NCBI GenBank assembly: GCA_023229645.1
Contig: JALNYU010000001.1
Coordinates: 248,001-312,000, forward strand
Direction: 5' to 3'
Source: Nevskia sp.
Lineage (GTDB): Bacteria > Pseudomonadota > Gammaproteobacteria > Nevskiales > Nevskiaceae
Length of the DNA: 64,000 nucleotides
A program made the position numbers and the translations under genes. Shown here in pieces: positions 54,811-64,000 of this stretch. Within the stretch, counting starts at the first letter, position 1; every line of letters starts with the position of its first letter. The notes under the pieces were generated by a model. It was not told the DNA's origin. It was given only the letters and a program-made list of their open reading frames with translations, and did not search any database.

Positions 54811-57800
54811 ATGGCCTACTCGTTTACCGAGAAGAAGCGCATCCGCAAGGACTTCCGCAAACAGGTGGAAACTCTTGAGGTGCCATATCTGCTGGCAACT
54901 CAGCTCGATTCATATCGCCACTTTTTGCAAGCCGAGGTGCATCCGGCGCAGCGCCAAGATGCCGGTTTGCACGCGGCGTTCAAATCAGTATTTCCGATGG
55001 TCAGCTACAACAACGCGGCCGCGCTTGAATACGTGCGCTACCGTCTTGAAGAGCCGGTTTTCGACGAAAAAGAATGTCGGGTCCGTGGCTTAACCTATGC
55101 CGCGCCGCTGAAAGTCACCACGCGCCTCGTGATCTATGATCGCGAATCGAAAGAAAAGCGCGTCAAGGATATTCGTGAGCAGGAAGTCTACATGGGCGAA
55201 GTTCCGCTCATGACGGACAACGGCACGTTTATCGTGAACGGCACCGAACGTGTCGTCGTTTCTCAGTTGCACCGCTCGCCGGGCGTGTTCTTCGATCACG
55301 ACAAAGGCAAGACCCATTCTTCCGGCAAGCTGCTCTATAGCGCCCGGATTATTCCGTACCGCGGTTCCTGGCTGGACTTCGAATTTGATCCGAAGGACAA
55401 CCTGTTTGTTCGTATCGATCGCCGTCGCAAGCTGCCGGCGACGATCCTCCTGCGTTCGCTCGGCTATAACAACGAGCAGATGTTGGAAATGTTCCACGAC
55501 ATCAACGTGTTCCAACTTTCTGACCACGGCGCGATGCTGGAATTGGTGCCGGAGCGCCTGAAAGGCGAAAAAGCGCAGTTCGATATCAAAACCGGCGACA
55601 AGGTTTTGGTCGAGCAGGGCAAGCTGATCACCGCGCGCCACATCAAACTAATTCAAGAAGCGGGCGTCAAGCATCTCGAAGTGCCGGACGAATACTTGCT
55701 TGGCAAGATCGTCTCGCGTGACCTGATCTCCAAAGACACCGGCGAAGTCATCGCCATCGCCAATACCGAAATCACCGCCGACCTGCTGCCGAAGCTGCGC
55801 GCGGCTGGGGTGGTCTCGTTGCCGACGCTGTATGTCAACGATCTCGACAAAGGCCCGTACATCTCGACGACGCTCAACATCGATCCGAGCCGTACGCGCC
55901 TCGAAGCGCTGGTCGAAATCTACCGCATGATGCGCCCGGGCGAACCGCCGACGAAGGACGCTGCCGAAGCGTTGTTCCACGGCTTATTCTTCGCCGGTGA
56001 GCGCTACGACTTGTCAGCCGTCGGCCGCATGAAGTTCAACCGTCGTCTGCGCCGCATCGCCGTCACCGGCCTCGGCGTGCTGTACGACAGCCAGTACTTC
56101 ACGACCTACGGCGACGCCGCGGCGAAGCTGACCGCGGAAGAACTGGGCGAAACGTCTGACATCGTTGATGTCGTGCGCGAAATGATCGCGATCCGCAACG
56201 GCGAGCAAGTCACCGACGATATCGACCATCTCGGCAACCGCCGTATTCGCGCCGTTGGCGAAATGACCGAAAACGTGTTCCGCACCGGCCTGGTCCGTGT
56301 TGAACGCGCTGTGCGTGAGCGTCTGGCGCTGGCCGAAGCCGAAAATCTAACGCCGCAAGATCTGATCAATGCCAAGCCGGTTGGTGCCGCAATCAAAGAA
56401 TTCTTTGGTTCGTCGCAGCTGTCGCAGTTCATGGATCAGAACAATCCGTTGTCGGAAGTCACGCATAAGCGCCGCGTTTCGGCGCTTGGACCGGGCGGTT
56501 TGACCCGTGAGCGCGCCGGCTTCGAAGTTCGCGACGTGCATCCGACCCACTACGGCCGTGTTTGCCCAATCGAAACGCCGGAAGGCCCGAACATCGGTCT
56601 GATCAACTCGCTGGCGTGCTACGCCCGCACCAACGATTACGGCTTCCTCGAAACGCCGTATCGGAAAGTGATCGACGGCAAAGTTACGAAAGAAATCGAA
56701 TATCTGTCGGCGATCGAAGAAGGCCGCTACGTGATCGCGCAGGCGAACTCGGAGTTGTCGGCGAGCGGTTCGTTTGAAGCCGAGCTGATTTCAGTTCGCT
56801 TCCAGAACGAATTCACGATGATGGCGCCGGATAAAGTCCAGTACATGGACGTCAGCCCGCGTCAGATCGTGTCCGTCGCTGCGGCGATGATCCCGTTCCT
56901 CGAACACGACGACGCCAACCGCGCGTTGATGGGTTCGAACATGCAACGTCAGGCCGTGCCGACGCTGCGCGCTGAGAAGCCGCTGGTCGGCACCGGCATG
57001 GAACGCCGGGTTGCAATCGACTCCGGCGTTGCGTTCACCGCCAAGCGCGGTGGTGTTGTCGATAAAGTCGACGCGGCGCGTATCGTCGTTCGGATTAACG
57101 ATGACGAAACGGTGCCGGGCGAAGCCGGCGTCGACATCTACAACTTGATCAAATACACGCGTTCGAACCAGAACACCTGTATCAATCAGAAGCCGCTCGT
57201 GAAGCCGGGCGATATCGTCTCGCGTGGCGACGTGCTCGCGGACGGCCCGTCGACCGATCTCGGTGAACTGGCGCTCGGTCAGAACATTCTGATCGCGTTC
57301 ATGCCGTGGAACGGCTACAACTTCGAAGACTCCATTTTGTTATCGGAGCGCGTTGTTGAAGAAGATCGCTTCACGACGATTCACATCGAAGAGCTGACCT
57401 GCCAAGCGCGTGAAACGAAGCTTGGGCCGGAAGAAATCACGGCCGATATTCCGAACGTCAACGAGGGCGCGCTGCGCAAACTCGATGAATCCGGCATCGT
57501 CTACATCGGCGCCGAAGTAAAAGCGGGCGATATTCTGTGCGGCAAAGTGACGCCGAAAGGCGAGACGCAGCTGACGCCGGAAGAAAAGCTGCTGCGCGCG
57601 ATCTTCGGCGAAAAAGCCTCAGACGTGAAAGATACCAGCGTCCGCGTGCCGGCCGGTATGGATGGCACCGTCATCGACGTCCGCGTATTCACCCGTGAAG
57701 GCGTGAAGAAAGACAAGCGCGCGCTGTCGATCGAAGAAAGCGAACTCGCCGCCGTTAAGAAAGACTTCGGCGACCAGCTGCGTATCTTCGAAGACGATAT

Positions 57801-58959
57801 TTATGATCGTCTGCGTAAGCTGCTGATCGGCAAAATCGCCGATGGCGGCCCGATGAAATTGAAGAAAGGCGAGAAGGTTGTTGCAACCTATCTCGACGGC
57901 CTCGAGCGCGATAAATGGTTCGAAATCCGCTTGCAGGATGACGATGCCCAAACGCAGCTCGAAACCGCCGCGAAGCAGCTGAAAGATCAGCGCGCCGAGT
58001 TCGATAAGCGCTTCGAGAACAAGAAGCGCAAGATCCAGGCGGGCGACGAGCTGAGCCCGGGCGTGCTGAAGATGGTCAAGGTCTATCTGGCCGTGAAGCG
58101 CCGCGTACAGCCGGGCGACAAGATGGCTGGACGCCATGGCAATAAGGGCGTTATTTCGCAAATCGTGCCAGTCGAAGACATGCCGCACATGGCGGACGGT
58201 ACGCCGGTCGACATCGTGCTGAACCCGCTGGGCGTGCCGTCGCGTATGAACATCGGGCAGTTGCTCGAAGTCCATCTCGGTTGGGCGGCGAAGGGCATCG
58301 GCAAGAAGATCAACGAAATGCTGCAAGGTCAGCAAGCGGTTGCTGAGCTGCGCGCGTTCCTTGACAAGGCCTATAACCAAATTGGCAGCGGCCGTCAGAC
58401 GGTTGAGCTTGACAAATTCTCCGACGCCGAAGTCATCACGCTGGCGAAGAACCTCACCGGCGGTATGCCGATGGCGACACCGGTGTTCGACGGCGCTTCG
58501 GAAGCCGACATCAAATCAATGCTGGAACTGGCGGGCTTGCCGCGCACGGGTCAGGCACAGCTGATCGATGGCCGCACCGGCGATAACTTCGCGCGTTTGG
58601 TCACCGTCGGCTACATGTACATGCTGAAGCTGAACCATCTCGTCGACGACAAGATGCACGCCCGTTCCACCGGTCCATACTCGCTGGTTACGCAGCAGCC
58701 GCTCGGCGGCAAAGCGCAGTTCGGCGGTCAGCGCTTTGGCGAAATGGAAGTCTGGGCGCTCGAAGCCTACGGCGCAGCGTACACGCTGCAGGAAATGTTG
58801 ACGGTGAAGTCGGACGACACCAACGGCCGTACGCGCATGTACAAGGCGATCGTCGATGGCGATCACCGCATGCACGCTGGCATGCCGGAGTCGTTCAACG
58901 TGCTGGTGAAGGAAATCCGTTCTATCGGGCTCAACATCGAACTCGAGCAGAACAATTGA
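54811..58959 (+). CDS. rpoB: RNA polymerase subunit beta
   Basis: A 1382-residue beta subunit, slightly longer than the 1342 residues of E. coli, as in many gammaproteobacteria. N-terminus YSFTEKKRIRKDF. The rifampicin region has the wild-type sequence (GSSQLSQFMDQNNPLSEVTH, RRVSALGPGGL). Catalytic-centre contacts GRHGNKGVIS and QLLEVHLGWAAKGIG are intact. The C-terminus MPESFNVLVKEIRSIGLNIEL is standard. A GATGAGGTAAC ribosome region precedes the start. Confidence 0.98.
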   Translation: MAYSFTEKKRIRKDFRKQVETLEVPYLLATQLDSYRHFLQAEVHPAQRQDAGLHAAFKSVFPMVSYNNAAALEYVRYRLEEPVFDEKECRVRGLTYAAPLKVTTRLVIYDRESKEKRVKDIREQEVYMGEVPLMTDNGTFIVNGTERVVVSQLHRSPGVFFDHDKGKTHSSGKLLYSARIIPYRGSWLDFEFDPKDNLFVRIDRRRKLPATILLRSLGYNNEQMLEMFHDINVFQLSDHGAMLELVPERLKGEKAQFDIKTGDKVLVEQGKLITARHIKLIQEAGVKHLEVPDEYLLGKIVSRDLISKDTGEVIAIANTEITADLLPKLRAAGVVSLPTLYVNDLDKGPYISTTLNIDPSRTRLEALVEIYRMMRPGEPPTKDAAEALFHGLFFAGERYDLSAVGRMKFNRRLRRIAVTGLGVLYDSQYFTTYGDAAAKLTAEELGETSDIVDVVREMIAIRNGEQVTDDIDHLGNRRIRAVGEMTENVFRTGLVRVERAVRERLALAEAENLTPQDLINAKPVGAAIKEFFGSSQLSQFMDQNNPLSEVTHKRRVSALGPGGLTRERAGFEVRDVHPTHYGRVCPIETPEGPNIGLINSLACYARTNDYGFLETPYRKVIDGKVTKEIEYLSAIEEGRYVIAQANSELSASGSFEAELISVRFQNEFTMMAPDKVQYMDVSPRQIVSVAAAMIPFLEHDDANRALMGSNMQRQAVPTLRAEKPLVGTGMERRVAIDSGVAFTAKRGGVVDKVDAARIVVRINDDETVPGEAGVDIYNLIKYTRSNQNTCINQKPLVKPGDIVSRGDVLADGPSTDLGELALGQNILIAFMPWNGYNFEDSILLSERVVEEDRFTTIHIEELTCQARETKLGPEEITADIPNVNEGALRKLDESGIVYIGAEVKAGDILCGKVTPKGETQLTPEEKLLRAIFGEKASDVKDTSVRVPAGMDGTVIDVRVFTREGVKKDKRALSIEESELAAVKKDFGDQLRIFEDDIYDRLRKLLIGKIADGGPMKLKKGEKVVATYLDGLERDKWFEIRLQDDDAQTQLETAAKQLKDQRAEFDKRFENKKRKIQAGDELSPGVLKMVKVYLAVKRRVQPGDKMAGRHGNKGVISQIVPVEDMPHMADGTPVDIVLNPLGVPSRMNIGQLLEVHLGWAAKGIGKKINEMLQGQQAVAELRAFLDKAYNQIGSGRQTVELDKFSDAEVITLAKNLTGGMPMATPVFDGASEADIKSMLELAGLPRTGQAQLIDGRTGDNFARLVTVGYMYMLKLNHLVDDKMHARSTGPYSLVTQQPLGGKAQFGGQRFGEMEVWALEAYGAAYTLQEMLTVKSDDTNGRTRMYKAIVDGDHRMHAGMPESFNVLVKEIRSIGLNIELEQNN

Positions 58960-59057
58960 TATGAGCCGGAAGGCGAGACGCGCGCGATTGCCGCTGCGTC
59001 TCGCCAGTCGCCCCATCGCTCACGCTTCACGAATTTGCTGTTACGCGGAGTAACGAA

Positions 59058-63317
<4,260 letters not shown>

Positions 63318-63325
63318 TAAAGCAA

Positions 63326-63358
63326 GGTGATCAGAGGCTTTTTTCGTCTCTGATCACC
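63326..63358 (+). repeat. 11-bp hairpin after rpoC
   Basis: Arms GGTGATCAGAG / CTCTGATCACC are perfectly paired; the T6 run sits in the loop and not after the stem, so this is not a classical terminator on the plus strand. It may be a processing or Rho-related structure at the end of the rpoBC message. Confidence 0.55.
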
Positions 63359-63399
63359 GGTTTCAGCAGTAAAAAAGCGACTAGAACACAAACTAGTAA

Positions 63400-63428
63400 T
63401 TGACTAATAGCGGGTGCGCTCGTATGAT
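63400..63428 (+). promoter_or_regulatory. Sigma70 promoter of rpsL (str operon)
   Basis: TTGACT (63400-63405), 17-base spacer, TATGAT (63423-63428), then a GC-rich discriminator (TCGCGCCC). It is near consensus and lies 71 bases before the rpsL start, so the str operon begins a new transcription unit. Confidence 0.85.
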
Positions 63429-63499
63429 TCGCGCCCTCGTGCGGCGGGCCGAAAATCGTTTCGGTGTACGCCGTATCTCTTTTGAAAGCGGGAAATACA

Positions 63500-63901
63500 G
63501 TGCCAACGATCAACCAGTTAGTGCGCACCGGCCGGACCAGCAAGGCGGCCAAGAACAAAGTTCCGGCTCTTGAGGCCAGCCCTCAGAAACGCGGCGTCTG
63601 CACGCGCGTTTATACGACGACGCCGAAGAAGCCGAACTCGGCACTTCGTAAAGTCGCCCGTGTGCGCCTGACCAACGGTTTCGAAGTCACCAGCTACATC
63701 GGTGGTGAAGGCCATAACCTGCAGGAGCATTCGGTTGTTCTGATTCGCGGCGGTCGCGTTAAAGATCTTCCGGGTGTTCGTTATCACACCGTTCGCGGTT
63801 CGCTGGACGCCTCGGGTGTCGAGAAGCGCCGTCAGGGTCGTTCGAAGTACGGCGCCAAGCGCCCGAAACCCGGCGCTGCAGCCAAGACCACCAAGAAGTA
63901 A
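63500..63901 (+). CDS. rpsL: 30S ribosomal protein S12
   Basis: Decoding-centre protein, 133 residues, nine more than E. coli, mainly a basic C-terminal tail (KPGAAAKTTKK). The streptomycin-site regions TTTPKKPNSALRKVARV and GGRVKDLPGVRYH have the sensitive wild-type lysines. The start is GTG (VPTINQLVRTGR read as Met); the upstream in-frame ATG would add an unusual leader, and GGGA lies six bases before the GTG. Confidence 0.96.
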   Translation: MPTINQLVRTGRTSKAAKNKVPALEASPQKRGVCTRVYTTTPKKPNSALRKVARVRLTNGFEVTSYIGGEGHNLQEHSVVLIRGGRVKDLPGVRYHTVRGSLDASGVEKRRQGRSKYGAKRPKPGAAAKTTKK

Positions 63902-63941
63902 GCGGTCCGTCTCTCTCTAGCGTCAAATTCAGGATTCAATC

Positions 63942-64000
63942 ATGTCTCGTCGTCGTAGCCCAGAGCGTCGCGTAATTCTTCCGGACCCGAAGTTCAAGTC
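63942..64000 (+). CDS. rpsG: 30S ribosomal protein S7, N-terminal fragment (runs off window)
   Basis: The frame starts at ATG 63942 and reads MSRRRSPERRVILPDPKFKS up to the window end. The ILPDPKF block and position 40 bases after rpsL identify S7. The first residues differ from the E. coli PRRRVIGQRKILPDPK only in detail. Expected next genes, outside the window, are fusA and a second tuf. Confidence 0.9.
   Translation, partial: MSRRRSPERRVILPDPKFK

Noticed and set aside
57619..58380. Minus-strand open frame (253 codons) opposite rpoB
   Set aside because: Shadow of rpoB; no start signal.

Overview
The window is a GC-rich (roughly 58-60 %, judged by eye) chromosomal segment of a Proteobacterium, most likely a gammaproteobacterium. 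The tRNA-Tyr/Gly/Thr-tuf-tRNA-Trp-secE-nusG-rplKAJL-rpoBC-rpsL-rpsG order, the minCDE operon, OpgD, HrpB, a YigB-like phosphatase and the Anbu proteasome-like locus all fit that group. I cannot name the genus. There is no sign of prophage, insertion sequences, integrases or CRISPR; gene density is high.

Layout. 1-9.0 kb: housekeeping genes (3' part of lepB, a PLP dehydratase, a HAD phosphatase, an exported sedolisin-like protease, a CYTH protein, a lipoprotein zinc peptidase, rsmE, dihydroorotase, tag). 9.0-14.3 kb: the one accessory-looking block, two tandem paralogous TIR-transmembrane-TPR proteins plus a small unknown gene overlapping the second; part of it is clearly AT-richer than its surroundings. 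14.6-29.3 kb: a small exported protein, the glcDEF glycolate oxidase operon, a serine hydrolase, glgP-glk, two small envelope genes, an outer-membrane-like protein, uup and minCDE. 29.5-35.7 kb: circularly permuted ATP-grasp, alpha-E and Anbu genes, an HCCA isomerase-like gene, a winged-helix protein with a histone-H1-like tail and an exported alpha/beta hydrolase. 36.1-48.9 kb: tRNA-Leu, queA, a flavoprotein, a divergent REC-PAS-GGDEF / hybrid histidine kinase pair, opgD, a YiiM-like MOSC protein and hrpB. 49.0-64.0 kb: the translation/transcription cluster, running off the end in rpsG.

How the genes work together. glcDEF encode the three subunits of one membrane-associated glycolate dehydrogenase. 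glgP releases glucose-1-phosphate and glk phosphorylates free glucose, both feeding glycolysis. minCDE place the division septum. The GGDEF protein and the hybrid kinase are transcribed divergently and may form one signalling route. The last 15 kb is a stack of growth-rate genes with visible control sites: two sigma70 promoters with GC-rich discriminators before tRNAs, a nested terminator between rplA and rplJ, a GNRA-capped hairpin between rplL and rpoB, and a near-consensus promoter before rpsL.

The most unusual observation is in tuf. Its product keeps the EF-Tu frame but has a switch I region that is five residues longer than in E. coli and lacks the usual RGITIN sequence. The second is the TIR locus, where one paralog looks like a chimera: a GC-rich head nearly shared with its neighbour joined to an AT-rich TPR tail, with an overlapping unknown gene of the same composition.
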